The notes under the pieces were generated by a model, which saw only the letters and a program-made list of their open reading frames with translations, was not told the origin of the DNA and made no database searches. A stretch of DNA of 64,000 nt from Bacteroidales bacterium. GTDB taxonomy: Bacteria > Bacteroidota > Bacteroidia > Bacteroidales > UBA932. This document shows positions 24,688-33,378 of this stretch, piece after piece. The translations under genes and the position numbers were made by a program. Every line of letters begins with the position of its first letter. Positions within the stretch are counted from its first letter, which is position 1. The DNA lies in the NCBI GenBank assembly GCA_017458145.1, contig JAFTGA010000006.1, forward strand, positions 1 through 64,000, read 5' to 3'.

Positions 24688-25302
24688 ATGCACATCGGTA
24701 TAGCAGGAAACATCGGCTGCGGCAAGACCACCCTCACCCGCAAGCTCTCCGAACATTACGGCTGGACGCCCAAATACGAGGCCGTGACGTACAACCCCTA
24801 TCTGGAGGATTACTACAAGGACATCCCGCGCTGGTCCTACAACCTGGAGACCTACTTCCTCGCGCAGCGCTTCCAGGATGTGCTGGACATCGCCAAATCC
24901 CGGGACGTGATCATTCAGGACCGCACCCTCTTCGAGGGCGTGGAGATCTTCGTGGCGAACAACCACGACATGGGCAATCTCTCGGACCGCGACTACGACA
25001 CCTACATGCAGCTCTTCCGCCTGATGATGTCGATGGTGGCCCCGCCGGACCTGCTGATCTATCTGCGCTGCAGCGTGCCGCATCTGGTGGACCAGATCCA
25101 GAAGCGCGGGCGCGACTACGAGCAGACGATGAGCCTGGAGTACCTCAGCGGGCTGAACGAGCGCTACGAGCAGTGGATCGCCCGCTATCAGGGACGGCTG
25201 CTCGCGATCGACGCCGACCACCTCGATTTCGAGAACCGGCCGGAGGATTTCGCCCTCATCACGGACAAGATTGACGCCGAACTCTTCGGACTATTCAAAT
25301 AA
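24688..25302 (+). CDS. Deoxynucleoside kinase (paralogue 1)
   Basis: This 204-aa nucleotide-salvage enzyme transfers a phosphate from ATP to a deoxynucleoside. The P-loop is GIAGNIGCGKTTLTRKL at residues 4-20. The dNK-family DRT motif appears in VIIQDRTLFEGVEIF, and the lid arginines in QIQKRGRDYEQTMSLEYLSG. It is a close paralogue of the gene that follows, sharing the same layout and many identical stretches. The ATG at 24688 is the only good start after the promoter box. Base specificity (adenosine/guanosine or pyrimidine type) cannot be decided here. Confidence 0.9.
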   Translation: MHIGIAGNIGCGKTTLTRKLSEHYGWTPKYEAVTYNPYLEDYYKDIPRWSYNLETYFLAQRFQDVLDIAKSRDVIIQDRTLFEGVEIFVANNHDMGNLSDRDYDTYMQLFRLMMSMVAPPDLLIYLRCSVPHLVDQIQKRGRDYEQTMSLEYLSGLNERYEQWIARYQGRLLAIDADHLDFENRPEDFALITDKIDAELFGLFK

Positions 25303-25307
25303 TTCCC

Positions 25308-25315
25308 TAACTTTG
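25308..25315 (+). promoter_or_regulatory. -7 box of deoxynucleoside kinase 2
   Basis: TAACTTTG is an exact consensus match, 20 bases before the ATG at 25336. Despite the short gap, the second kinase therefore appears to have its own promoter. Confidence 0.5.
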
Positions 25316-25335
25316 TAAGTTCTAACAATTAGGTT

Positions 25336-25977
25336 ATGCATATAGCGATTGCAGGAAATATCGGAAGCGGCAAGACCACGCTCACCAAGATGCTGGCAGC
25401 CCACTATGGCTGGATCCCGAAGTTTGAATCCGTGGACTTCAATCCGTATCTATCTGATTTCTATGATGATATGGAGCGCTGGTCCTTCAATCTCCAGATC
25501 TACTTCCTCAACAAGCGTTTCAAGGACGTGGTGGAGATCGCCAAGACCGACGACGTGATCATCCAGGACCGCACCATCTACGAGGACGCCCGCATCTTCG
25601 CCCCCAACCTGCACGACATGGGCCTGATGAGCAGCCGCGACTTCGAGAATTATTCCGACCTGTTTGACCTGATGATGTCGCTGGTTGGCAATCCGGACCT
25701 GCTGATCTACCTGCGCTCGAGCATCCCGAACCTGATCTCCCAGATCCAGAAGCGCGGCCGCGAATACGAGAAGAGCATCCGCATCGACTATCTGACCGGA
25801 CTGAACGAGAAATACGAGGCCTGGATCAAGGATTATACCGGCAACCTGCTGATCATCGATGCCGACCATATCAAGTTCGGCAACAACCCGGAGGACTTCG
25901 AGAAGGTCACCGACATGATCGACGCGCAGCTCTACGGTCTCTTTACCCCGGACAAAAAAGAAATCTATGGAGAATAA
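25336..25977 (+). CDS. Deoxynucleoside kinase (paralogue 2)
   Basis: This 213-aa dNK-family kinase has the same layout as the preceding gene. It shows the P-loop IAGNIGSGKTTLTKML, the DRT motif in VIIQDRTIYEDARIF, and the lid segment QIQKRGREYEKSIRIDYLTG. It differs from paralogue 1 at the P-loop (SGK for CGK), in the lid, and in a 9-residue C-terminal extension (TPDKKEIYGE). Two complementary dNKs are common in Bacteroidota, possibly with different nucleoside preferences. The 3' end overlaps the start of the acyl-CoA ligase gene by 11 bases, so those two are likely co-translated. Confidence 0.9.
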   Translation: MHIAIAGNIGSGKTTLTKMLAAHYGWIPKFESVDFNPYLSDFYDDMERWSFNLQIYFLNKRFKDVVEIAKTDDVIIQDRTIYEDARIFAPNLHDMGLMSSRDFENYSDLFDLMMSLVGNPDLLIYLRSSIPNLISQIQKRGREYEKSIRIDYLTGLNEKYEAWIKDYTGNLLIIDADHIKFGNNPEDFEKVTDMIDAQLYGLFTPDKKEIYGE

Positions 25978-27892
25978 CAACCGACCTACCATCATCGACT
26001 TCGTCGAGAAGTACAGCCACCAGTATGCCGACCACACCTATCTTCGCGAGAAGGTGGACGGCCAGTGGAAGGAAATCACCCAGGAGCAGACCCGTCTGAC
26101 GGCCTACCGGATCGGCGCCGGCCTGATGGCCCTCGGTCTGGAGAAGGGAGACAAGATCGCCCTCCTGTCCGAGAGCCGCGCGATGTGGATCCTCGCGGAA
26201 CTGGGCGCCCTGTATGCAGGCGCCACCGACGTGCCCCTGTCCGTGAACCTGGGCGCGGACGCCGACTTGATCTTCCGCATCGGCCACTCCGAGGCCAAGT
26301 GGATCCTCGTGTCCGGCAACCAGCTCCCCAAGATCCGCAAGATCCTGCCGCAGTGCCCGGCCGTGCAGAAGGTCATCGTCTTCGACGACACCGCCTTCGA
26401 CTACGACAGGCTGGAGGAGAAGGAAATCCGGATGTCCGAGGTGGAGAAGATGGGTGCGGAGTTCCTCTCGGAGCACGAGGCGGATTTCATCGCGCGCTAC
26501 AAGTCCGTCGGCCCTGACGACTATGCCAACATCAGTTACACCTCCGGCACCACCGCCGACCCGAAGGGCATCCTGCTGACGCACCGCAACTATACGGCCA
26601 ATGTGGCCCAGGGCAACAGCGTCATCTCCGTCGACGAGAACGACGTGATGCTGATCATCCTCCCGCTGGACCACTGCTTCGCCCACGTGGCGGGTATGTA
26701 CACGATGATGTACTATGGCGGCTCGATCGCGTTCGTTCCGATCGGCAAGAACTCCCTCGCTACGCTCAAGAACGTCCCCGTGGCCATCCGCGAGACGCGT
26801 CCGCACGTGATGCTGTCCGTCCCGGCCCTGGCCCGCAATTTCAAGAAGAACATCGAGAGCGGCATCAAGGCCAAGGGCCCGAAAGTGGAGAAACTCTTCA
26901 ACTTCGCCGTACGGAATGCGATCGCCTACAACAAGGAATACTACAACCGCGGCGGCCTGAAGGACTGCTGGCGCAAGCCGCTGATGGCCCTGTTCGACAA
27001 GCTGATCTTCAAGAATGTCCGCGAGAGTTTCGGCGGCCGGATGAAGTTCTTTGTGGGCGGCGGCGCCCTGCTTGACATCGAGCTCCAGCGCTTCTTCTGT
27101 GCCGTCGGGATGCCGATGTTCCAGGGTTACGGCCTGACCGAGGCCACCCCGATCATCTGTGCCAATTCCGCGGGGCACGCCATCTTCGGCTCCTCCGGAC
27201 GCATCGTGCGTCCGATGGACTGCAAGATCTGCGACGACCAGGGCAACGAGGTCCCCATCGGGCAGAAGGGCGAGATCGTGATCCGCGGCGAGAACGTGAT
27301 GGCCGGCTACTGGAAGAACACGGAGGCCACGGCCAAGACCGTGATCGACGGCTGGCTGCACACCGGCGATATGGGCTACATCTGCCCGTTCGATCACGAT
27401 TTCCTCTATGTCACGGGCCGGTTCAAGTCCCTGCTGATCGGTGCGGACGGCGAGAAATACTCGCCCGAGGGCTTCGAGGACAGCCTCCCGGAGGTCTCGA
27501 AGTTCGTCTCCCAGGTGGTCCTGCACAACAACCAGAATCCCTACACCGTGGTGCTGATCGTCCCGGAGAAGGAGGCACTGGCCGACTTCGTGCAGAAGGA
27601 AGGCTTCGATCCCAAGTCCCGCGAGGGCAAGGAGGCGATGCTGCGCAAGATCCAGGCGGAGATTGACACCTACAAGACCGGCGGCCCGCATGCCGACCTG
27701 TTCCCCGACCGTTGGCTGCCCGCCGCCGTGATCATCTGCGACGAGCCCTACACCATCGCCAACCAGATGATGAATTCCACGATGAAGATCGTGCGCCGCA
27801 AGGTGGAGGAGCATTATGCAGACCGCATCGCCTATGCCTACACGGCCGAGGGCAAGCAACTGCTCAACGAGAAGAACATCGCTTCGCTGTAA
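25967..27892 (+). CDS. Long-chain fatty-acid--CoA ligase-type AMP-binding protein
   Basis: This 641-aa adenylate-forming enzyme would activate a fatty acid to acyl-AMP and then acyl-CoA. The AMP-binding motif is ISYTSGTTADPKGILLTHRN near residue 188. FQGYGLTEATPIICANSAG (about residue 385) and GWLHTGDMGYICPFDHDFLY (about 463) are the later core motifs, and FKSLLIGADGEKYSPEGFE carries the hinge. The length fits the FadD/FAA1-like (COG1022) subfamily common in Bacteroidota. It overlaps deoxynucleoside kinase 2 by 11 bases, which links lipid activation and nucleoside salvage only by transcription. The substrate chain length is unknown. Confidence 0.92.
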   Translation: MENNNRPTIIDFVEKYSHQYADHTYLREKVDGQWKEITQEQTRLTAYRIGAGLMALGLEKGDKIALLSESRAMWILAELGALYAGATDVPLSVNLGADADLIFRIGHSEAKWILVSGNQLPKIRKILPQCPAVQKVIVFDDTAFDYDRLEEKEIRMSEVEKMGAEFLSEHEADFIARYKSVGPDDYANISYTSGTTADPKGILLTHRNYTANVAQGNSVISVDENDVMLIILPLDHCFAHVAGMYTMMYYGGSIAFVPIGKNSLATLKNVPVAIRETRPHVMLSVPALARNFKKNIESGIKAKGPKVEKLFNFAVRNAIAYNKEYYNRGGLKDCWRKPLMALFDKLIFKNVRESFGGRMKFFVGGGALLDIELQRFFCAVGMPMFQGYGLTEATPIICANSAGHAIFGSSGRIVRPMDCKICDDQGNEVPIGQKGEIVIRGENVMAGYWKNTEATAKTVIDGWLHTGDMGYICPFDHDFLYVTGRFKSLLIGADGEKYSPEGFEDSLPEVSKFVSQVVLHNNQNPYTVVLIVPEKEALADFVQKEGFDPKSREGKEAMLRKIQAEIDTYKTGGPHADLFPDRWLPAAVIICDEPYTIANQMMNSTMKIVRRKVEEHYADRIAYAYTAEGKQLLNEKNIASL

Positions 27893-27916
27893 TCAATAAT
27901 ACTAAAACCACTTATA

Positions 27917-29242
27917 ATGGAAAAGAAAAAAGTCAACATGGTGGCTGTCGTGACGATGTGTTTCATCTTCGCGATGATTTCATTCGTCACCAACATGGGC
28001 GCTCCGTTTGGTAATATCTGGGGTGAGCACTTCCCGTTCGCCAAGGCCTGGGGCAACCTGATGAATTTCGCGGCGTATCTGTTTATGGGCATCCCCGCCG
28101 GCAAGATGCTTGTCAAGTACGGTTACAAGAAGACCGCGCTGGCGGCACTGATCGTCGGTATCGTCGGACTCCTGGTCCAGTATCTGTCCAGCCTGGCAGG
28201 TGCCGGGACGGAGGTGTTCGTGTATCGGAATTATGAGACGACGGCGTGGGTGGACGGTGTCAAGCAGACGATGACCCAGGATATTCACGTGACGCTGAAC
28301 CTCTTCATCTACCTGCTGGGTGCATTCATCTGCGGCTTCTGCGTGTGTATGCTCAACACGGTCGTGAATCCGATGCTCAACCTGCTCGGCGGCGGCGGCA
28401 ACAAGGGCAATCAGTTCATCCAGATCGGCGGCACCTGCAATTCCCTCACCGCCACCTTGACTCCGCTCCTTACCGGCCTGCTGGTCGGCGAAGTGACCAA
28501 GGACACGAGCATGAGCGCTGTGGCTCCGCTGCTGTTTGTCGGCATCGGGGTCTTCGTGGTGTCCTTCTTTATCATCCGGGGCGTGAGCATCCCCGAGCCT
28601 ACTCTGGGCAAAGAGCAGCCGAAGTTCGAGCACAGTCCTCTTGCCTTCCGGCACTGCCTTCTCGGAGTGATCGCCATTTTTTTCTATGTCGGCATCGAAA
28701 TCGGCATCCCGATGGAGCTGAATTTCTACGTCACTGATTTCACGAAGGGATCGGCCGCCATCGGTGGTACGCTCGCTGCTTCATACTGGCTCCTGATGAT
28801 GGTGGGCCGTGCGGGTTCCAGCGCCATTTCCGGCAAGGTCTCCACGAAGACGCAGCTGGCAGTGGTCTCGGCCGTCGCCATTCTCCTGCTTCTCATCGCC
28901 ATCTTCCTGCCGGAGAGCTCGACCTTCACGATGAGCGGCAAGGCGGTTCCCGTGAAATGCATCTTTATCGCCGCCTGCGGCATCTGCACCTCCATCATGT
29001 GGGGCGGTATCTTCAACCTGTCCGTCGAAGGGCTCGGCAAATATACCGAGGCTGCCAGCGGTATTTTCATGACGCTTGTCGTCGGCGGCGGCATCATGCC
29101 GCTGATCCAGGAAGCGATGGCGAATTCTCCCGCGATCGGTATCATCAACAGCTACTGGCTCGTGATCGCGATGCTCGCCTATATCCTCTTCTACGCCGTG
29201 GCCGGCTGCAAGAACGTGAACAAGGACATCCCTGTCGATTAA
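27917..29242 (+). CDS. MFS sugar transporter (FucP/GluP-like)
   Basis: This 441-aa inner-membrane proton-sugar symporter candidate has about twelve hydrophobic segments. N-terminal motifs FAAYLFMGIPAGKMLVKYGY and the NKGNQFIQIGGTCNSLTATL stretch in the middle of the first half are typical of the FHS family of fucose/glucose-galactose porters. A 35-residue insertion with YRNYETTAWVDGVKQTMTQD sits between helices 3 and 4. The gene is followed 7 bases later by a ROK kinase, indicating an import-and-phosphorylate pair for a hexose. No promoter box is evident in the short gap after the acyl-CoA ligase gene. Confidence 0.88.
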   Translation: MEKKKVNMVAVVTMCFIFAMISFVTNMGAPFGNIWGEHFPFAKAWGNLMNFAAYLFMGIPAGKMLVKYGYKKTALAALIVGIVGLLVQYLSSLAGAGTEVFVYRNYETTAWVDGVKQTMTQDIHVTLNLFIYLLGAFICGFCVCMLNTVVNPMLNLLGGGGNKGNQFIQIGGTCNSLTATLTPLLTGLLVGEVTKDTSMSAVAPLLFVGIGVFVVSFFIIRGVSIPEPTLGKEQPKFEHSPLAFRHCLLGVIAIFFYVGIEIGIPMELNFYVTDFTKGSAAIGGTLAASYWLLMMVGRAGSSAISGKVSTKTQLAVVSAVAILLLLIAIFLPESSTFTMSGKAVPVKCIFIAACGICTSIMWGGIFNLSVEGLGKYTEAASGIFMTLVVGGGIMPLIQEAMANSPAIGIINSYWLVIAMLAYILFYAVAGCKNVNKDIPVD

Positions 29243-29248
29243 ACTATC

Positions 29249-30223
29249 ATGGAAGGTATCAACAAACAGTTCGTGGTCGGCGTCGATATCGGCGGCCAGA
29301 CCTCTAAGATCGGGCTCGTGGACGCCCGCGGCGAGGTGCTTTTCCAGAACGTGATCCGTACGGACATCTACGGCGAGGATGCCGAGGCATACATCAAGGA
29401 CCTGGCCGCTGCGATCAAGGAGTGCGTCAAGCAGGGCGGCAAGACCCTGGACGAGGTGCGCGGCGTCGGCGTCGGTGCCCCGAACGGCAACTACTACACC
29501 GGCGAGATCGCTTTCGCTCCCAACATCGTCTGGGCGGCGAACCATTCCGTGCCTTTCTCAAAACTCCTCTCCAAGGCCCTGGGCGGCGTGGCCGTGTCCC
29601 TGACCAACGACGCCAATGCGGCGGCGGTGGGCGAGATGGCTTACGGCGCGGCCCGCGGTATGAAGAATTTCATCATGATCACCCTCGGCACCGGTGTCGG
29701 CAGCGGCATCGTGATCGACGGCAAGGTGGTTTACGGCAGCGACGGCTTCGCCGGTGAGCTGGGCCACACCTGCGTGGAGCGCAAGAACGGCCGTCCCTGC
29801 GGATGCGGCAAGACCGGCTGCCTGGAGGCATACTGCTCCGCCATGGGCATCGCCCGGACGGCGCGGGAGTGGCTGGAAGCCACGGACGAGCCTTCCACGC
29901 TGCGCGACCTGGACAAGATCAGCTCCAAGGACATCTTCGACGCCGCCAAGGCGGGAGACGCCCTGGCCCTGCGCCTCTTTGAGTTCACCGGCACCATCCT
30001 GGGCCGCAGCTTCGCCGATTTCGTGGCGTTCAGCGCCCCGGAGGCCATCGTGCTTTTCGGCGGGCTTGCCCGCGCCAAGGAGTTCCTCTATGAGCCGATG
30101 AAGCGCGCGATGGAGGACAACCTCCTCAAGATCTGGAAGGGCAAGGTCCAGATCGTGTTCTCCCAGCTCAAGGAGTCCGACGCCGCCATCCTCGGCGCGT
30201 CTGCCCTGGCGTGGGAATTATAG
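29249..30223 (+). CDS. ROK-family sugar kinase (glucokinase-like)
   Basis: This 324-aa cytoplasmic kinase has the N-terminal phosphate loop VVGVDIGGQTSKIGLVDARG (residues 9-28). The ROK signature includes LGTGVGSGIVIDGKVVYGSD and GFAGELGHTCVERKNG, with the zinc site CGCGKTGCLEAYCS near residue 185. NDANAAAVGEMAYG carries the catalytic-region Asp. ROK kinases phosphorylate glucose or related hexoses. The upstream MFS transporter, 7 bases away, supports coupling of uptake and phosphorylation. Whether glucose, N-acetylglucosamine or another sugar is the substrate is not resolved. Confidence 0.92.
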   Translation: MEGINKQFVVGVDIGGQTSKIGLVDARGEVLFQNVIRTDIYGEDAEAYIKDLAAAIKECVKQGGKTLDEVRGVGVGAPNGNYYTGEIAFAPNIVWAANHSVPFSKLLSKALGGVAVSLTNDANAAAVGEMAYGAARGMKNFIMITLGTGVGSGIVIDGKVVYGSDGFAGELGHTCVERKNGRPCGCGKTGCLEAYCSAMGIARTAREWLEATDEPSTLRDLDKISSKDIFDAAKAGDALALRLFEFTGTILGRSFADFVAFSAPEAIVLFGGLARAKEFLYEPMKRAMEDNLLKIWKGKVQIVFSQLKESDAAILGASALAWEL

Positions 30224-30255
30224 ACAAACGGTTTTTTAGTATTTAATATTTTGTG

Positions 30256-31032
30256 ATGAAAATGAACAAATTTTTCGCAGTCCTGTTGATCGGACTTGCA
30301 GTGGCGGCTTGCGCCGGCAAGCCGGCCGGGGATGATCTCCCCAAAGAATTCCAGCCTTCCAAGGCACAGGTGGACTCCGTGAGCTATCTGCTCGGTATCA
30401 ATTTTGGCTCCTGGCTGAGGCAGTATGACTTCGGCTCCGGTCTCAACTATGCCGAGATCATCAAGGGCATGAAGGATTTCGTGAATGCCGAAGGGCAGCC
30501 GCAGGATCCCGACTTCGTCAAGCAGTTCAAGGTGGATCCCAACGAAATGAACAACCTGTTCAATAGCTATCTGGAGAAGCGCCGCACCGGCGTCTCGATG
30601 GCCAACAAGAAGAAGTCCGAAGACTTCCTCGCTGCCAACGGCAAGAAGGAAGGCGTGGTCACGACCGAATCCGGCCTGCAGTACAAGATTATCGAGCCGG
30701 GCAACGACGTGAAGCCGGGTCCGCAGGATACCGTTTGGGTGCGCTACAAGGGCACGCTCACCGACGGCACCGTCTTTGACGAGGTGCCCGAGGATGCCGA
30801 TCCGATCCGCCTGACGCTCAACCGCGTCGTCCCGGGCTGGACCGAGGGCCTGCAGCTCATCGGCGAGGGCGGCAAGATCGAGCTCTATCTGCCTGCCGAG
30901 CTGGGCTACGGCGAGCAGGGCAACCAGGCTATCGGCCCCAACTCCGCGCTGGTGTTCGATGTCGAGATGACCAAGGTCGGCAAGTACGTCGAGCCCGCTC
31001 CCGTGGAGGAGGTCAAAGGAAAGAAGAAATAG
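30256..31032 (+). CDS. FKBP-type peptidyl-prolyl isomerase lipoprotein
   Basis: This 258-aa envelope lipoprotein has signal MKMNKFFAVLLIGLAVAAC, with the lipobox Cys at residue 19. An FKBP-N dimerisation region spans about residues 35-135 (SKAQVDSVSYLLGINFGSWL, EKRRTGVSMANKKKSEDFLA). The FKBP catalytic domain follows (YKIIEPGNDVKPGPQDTVWV, VVPGWTEGLQLIGEGGKIEL, YLPAELGYGEQG). It likely assists folding of exported proteins, like FkpA/Mip. The ATG at 30256 was preferred over the GTG at 30253. It ends before a strong bidirectional terminator. Confidence 0.93.
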   Translation: MKMNKFFAVLLIGLAVAACAGKPAGDDLPKEFQPSKAQVDSVSYLLGINFGSWLRQYDFGSGLNYAEIIKGMKDFVNAEGQPQDPDFVKQFKVDPNEMNNLFNSYLEKRRTGVSMANKKKSEDFLAANGKKEGVVTTESGLQYKIIEPGNDVKPGPQDTVWVRYKGTLTDGTVFDEVPEDADPIRLTLNRVVPGWTEGLQLIGEGGKIELYLPAELGYGEQGNQAIGPNSALVFDVEMTKVGKYVEPAPVEEVKGKKK

Positions 31033-31053
31033 ATGATATGCCGTTAAGGAAAA

Positions 31054-31082
31054 GGCCGCGGGCGATTGCCTGCGGCCTTTTT
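31054..31082. terminator. Bidirectional intrinsic terminator
   Basis: GGCCGCGGGC (31054-31063) pairs with GCCTGCGGCC (31068-31077) around GATT, with one G-T wobble. TTTTT follows on the plus strand and a matching TTTT on the minus strand. It lies between the convergent FKBP and PRiA4-ORF3-like genes. Confidence 0.85.
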
Positions 31083-31083
31083 G

Positions 31084-31644
31084 TTATTCGTTTTCGTCGT
31101 AGAGGATTTCTTCTTCTTCCTTGTCCTCGTCTTCCTCGTCTTCGTCCTCATCCTCTTCATCGTCGAGGTCGTCGTCATCTTCGTCGCTGCGGTTCCTGCG
31201 GGCTTCGCCGGGCAGGTGCCGGCGCTCTTCGGGCAGGTCTTCGAAAGCTACATAGCCGTTCTCGAATTCCTGGGGCACGGGGCCCTTGGTCTCGATCACG
31301 CGCGGCAGGGCGGTGTACTCGGAGACCTCGCCCTCGAAGGTGATGATGACGCTTTTTTTGGAAGCGATGTCATAGAAATACACGAAACGGTCCACGCCGG
31401 CCTTGACGGTGTCGGCGATGCTGACGTTGTCCACCGCGCCGTAGCCGATGTCCATCAGCGCATAACGGGCGAGGACGCCGCCAGCGGCATCCAGTGCCTT
31501 GAAGAGGATGGGCTGGTCCACCGGGAACTCGAGGTCTGCACGCAACTGTTTGTGGAAGGTGTAGAGCGAGTTTTCCCCGTTGACGAGATAGACCCGGTAG
31601 AAGCCCTTGATGCCGGCCAGTGTGACTCTGTATCTGTAATTCAT
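31084..31644 (-). CDS. PRiA4-ORF3-like protein with acidic tail
   Basis: This 186-aa cytoplasmic protein opens with MNYRYRVTLAGIKGFYRVYL. The first 130 residues resemble the plasmid pRiA4b ORF-3-like family (PF07929), of unknown function. The last 45 residues are extremely acidic: Asp/Glu runs such as DEDDDDLDDEEDEDEDEEDE make up almost the whole tail. Such tails often bind basic proteins or mimic nucleic acid; that is only inference here. The start at 31644 is fixed by a TATCTTCG box 4 bases upstream. It is divergent from the yigZ-like gene, only 40 bases away. Confidence 0.8.
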   Translation of the reverse strand: MNYRYRVTLAGIKGFYRVYLVNGENSLYTFHKQLRADLEFPVDQPILFKALDAAGGVLARYALMDIGYGAVDNVSIADTVKAGVDRFVYFYDIASKKSVIITFEGEVSEYTALPRVIETKGPVPQEFENGYVAFEDLPEERRHLPGEARRNRSDEDDDDLDDEEDEDEDEEDEDKEEEEILYDENE

Positions 31645-31648
31645 ATTG

Positions 31649-31656
31649 CGAAGATA
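31649..31656 (-). promoter_or_regulatory. -7 box of the acidic-tail gene (leaderless)
   Basis: TATCTTCG on the minus strand has one mismatch to TAnnTTTG and is followed by CAAT and the ATG at 31644. Confidence 0.45.
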
Positions 31657-31668
31657 CGAAATATTCAC

Positions 31669-31676
31669 TAATTTTG
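31669..31676 (+). promoter_or_regulatory. -7 box of the yigZ-like gene (near-leaderless)
   Basis: TAATTTTG is an exact consensus match, followed by ATTCGCCG and the ATG at 31685. Confidence 0.5.
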
Positions 31677-31684
31677 ATTCGCCG

Positions 31685-32281
31685 ATGGCAGTAAAAGATA
31701 CATACAAAAGCATTGCTGAGCCGGCCGAGGGCCTTTTTAAGGATAACGGCAGCCGTTTCATCGCCAAAGCCTGGCCCGTGGAGAGCGAGGATGAGATCAG
31801 GCAGATCGTCGCGTCGCTCAAGAAAGAATACCACGACGCCCGGCATCACTGCTATGCGTACCGGCTCGGACTGGACGGCGCGCTCTGGCGCGCAGGCGAC
31901 GACGGGGAACCGTCCGGCTCCGCCGGCCGGCCCATCCTCGGGCAGATCGATTCTGCCGGCCTGTCCGACGTGCTCGTGACGGTGGTCCGCTATTTCGGCG
32001 GAATCAAACTCGGCATCCCCGGGCTGATCCGGGCCTACAGGACTTCCACTGCCGACGCTCTCGCGCACGCGCAGGTGATTGAGAAGGTGGCCGGACGCTG
32101 GTACACGCTGCATTTCCCGTACGACAGCCTTCCGGCCGTGATGAAGACGGTCAAGGACCTGGCCCTGCCGCAACGCGGGCAGGAATTCCTCACGGAATGC
32201 ACCCTCGAAGTGCGGGTCCGCGGCTCGGTGGAGAATGACTTTTTGGAACGTATCGAAAAAATAGGTAACTTTATCGGATAA
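31685..32281 (+). CDS. YigZ/IMPACT-family protein
   Basis: This is a 198-aa cytoplasmic protein of the UPF0029/IMPACT family. The N-terminal domain carries the family signature: ARHHCYAYRLG, DDGEPSGSAGRPILGQIDSA, and LVTVVRYFGGIKLGIPGLIR with AYRTST. The C-terminal domain (about residues 130-198) is the DUF1949-type ferredoxin-like fold. Family members are linked to translation or ribosome-associated processes, without a settled function in bacteria. The start is placed after the promoter box at 31669. The serC-serA pair follows 18 bases later. Confidence 0.9.
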   Translation: MAVKDTYKSIAEPAEGLFKDNGSRFIAKAWPVESEDEIRQIVASLKKEYHDARHHCYAYRLGLDGALWRAGDDGEPSGSAGRPILGQIDSAGLSDVLVTVVRYFGGIKLGIPGLIRAYRTSTADALAHAQVIEKVAGRWYTLHFPYDSLPAVMKTVKDLALPQRGQEFLTECTLEVRVRGSVENDFLERIEKIGNFIG

Positions 32282-32299
32282 AACCATACAACATTCACT

Positions 32300-33373
32300 A
32301 TGGGCAAGAAACATATCTTCAACGCCGGGCCGTGCCTGCTGCCGCAGGAGGCCATTGACAACACCATCGAGGCCCTCCGGGACTTCAAGGGGACGGGTGT
32401 GTCCCTGATCTCCATTTCCCACCGCACCAAGGGCTGGGACGAAGTGATGGACGAGTGCCGCGCGCTCTGGAAGGAACTCCTCTGTATTCCTGAGGGCTAC
32501 GAAGTCGTCTTCCTGGGCGGCGGCGCCAGTCTCGAATTCCTCTATGTGGCCATGAACTACCTGGAGCACAAGGCCGGCTACCTCGATACGGGCGTCTGGG
32601 CCAAGAAGGCGCTCAAGGAGGCCAAGGGCCTCGGCGACGCCTTTGCCGTGGCCAGTTCCGCCGACAAGAACTATTCCTATATCCCGAAGGGGTACGAGAT
32701 CCCCGGGGACCTGGATTATTTCCATATCACCACGAACAACACCATCTACGGCACGGAGATCCGCGAGGACATCGACTGCCCCGTCCCGCTCATCGCCGAT
32801 ATGTCTTCCGATATCCTGAGCCGCCGCGTGGACGTGAGCAAATACACTCTCATCTACGGCGGCGCGCAGAAGAACGCCGGCCCTGCCGGTGTCGCCTTCG
32901 CCATCATCCGGAAGGACGGCCTGGGCAAAGTCAGCCGCTATTTGCCCTCGATGCTGGACTACCGCAACCACATCGACAAGCTTTCGATGTACAACACCCC
33001 GCCGGTGTTCTCCATTTTCGTGATGAACGAGACGCTCAAGTGGCTCAAGGGGATCGGCGGCATCGACGCCGTCCACGCCCTTGACGTCCGGAAGGCCGAG
33101 ACGCTCTATGCCGAGATCGACCGCAACAGCCTCTTCGTCGGCACCGCCGCCAGGGAGGACCGTTCCATCATGAACATCTGCTTCGTGATGGCGCCGGGTC
33201 GCGAGGACCTGCAGGACGAGTTCCTCAAGTTTGCGACCGAGCGTGACATCGTGGGCATCAAGGGCCACCGTTCCGTCGGCGGCTTCCGCGCCTCCGTTTA
33301 CAACGCCTGCACGCAGCAGGATGTCGAGGCCCTTGTGGCCGTGATGCAGGAATTCGAAAAGCTCCACGCATAA
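32300..33373 (+). CDS. serC: Phosphoserine aminotransferase
   Basis: This 357-aa PLP enzyme of serine biosynthesis converts 3-phosphohydroxypyruvate and glutamate to phosphoserine. It opens with [20 protein letters not shown], the SerC N-terminal signature. The PLP lysine lies in [20 protein letters not shown], and late family motifs are [20 protein letters not shown] and [18 protein letters not shown]. It sits 5 bases upstream of serA, so phosphoserine is made by consecutive enzymes of one operon. A TAACTTTA sequence inside the end of yigZ might add a weak promoter. Confidence 0.95.
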   Translation: MGKKHIFNAGPCLLPQEAIDNTIEALRDFKGTGVSLISISHRTKGWDEVMDECRALWKELLCIPEGYEVVFLGGGASLEFLYVAMNYLEHKAGYLDTGVWAKKALKEAKGLGDAFAVASSADKNYSYIPKGYEIPGDLDYFHITTNNTIYGTEIREDIDCPVPLIADMSSDILSRRVDVSKYTLIYGGAQKNAGPAGVAFAIIRKDGLGKVSRYLPSMLDYRNHIDKLSMYNTPPVFSIFVMNETLKWLKGIGGIDAVHALDVRKAETLYAEIDRNSLFVGTAAREDRSIMNICFVMAPGREDLQDEFLKFATERDIVGIKGHRSVGGFRASVYNACTQQDVEALVAVMQEFEKLHA

Positions 33374-33378
33374 CGGTT

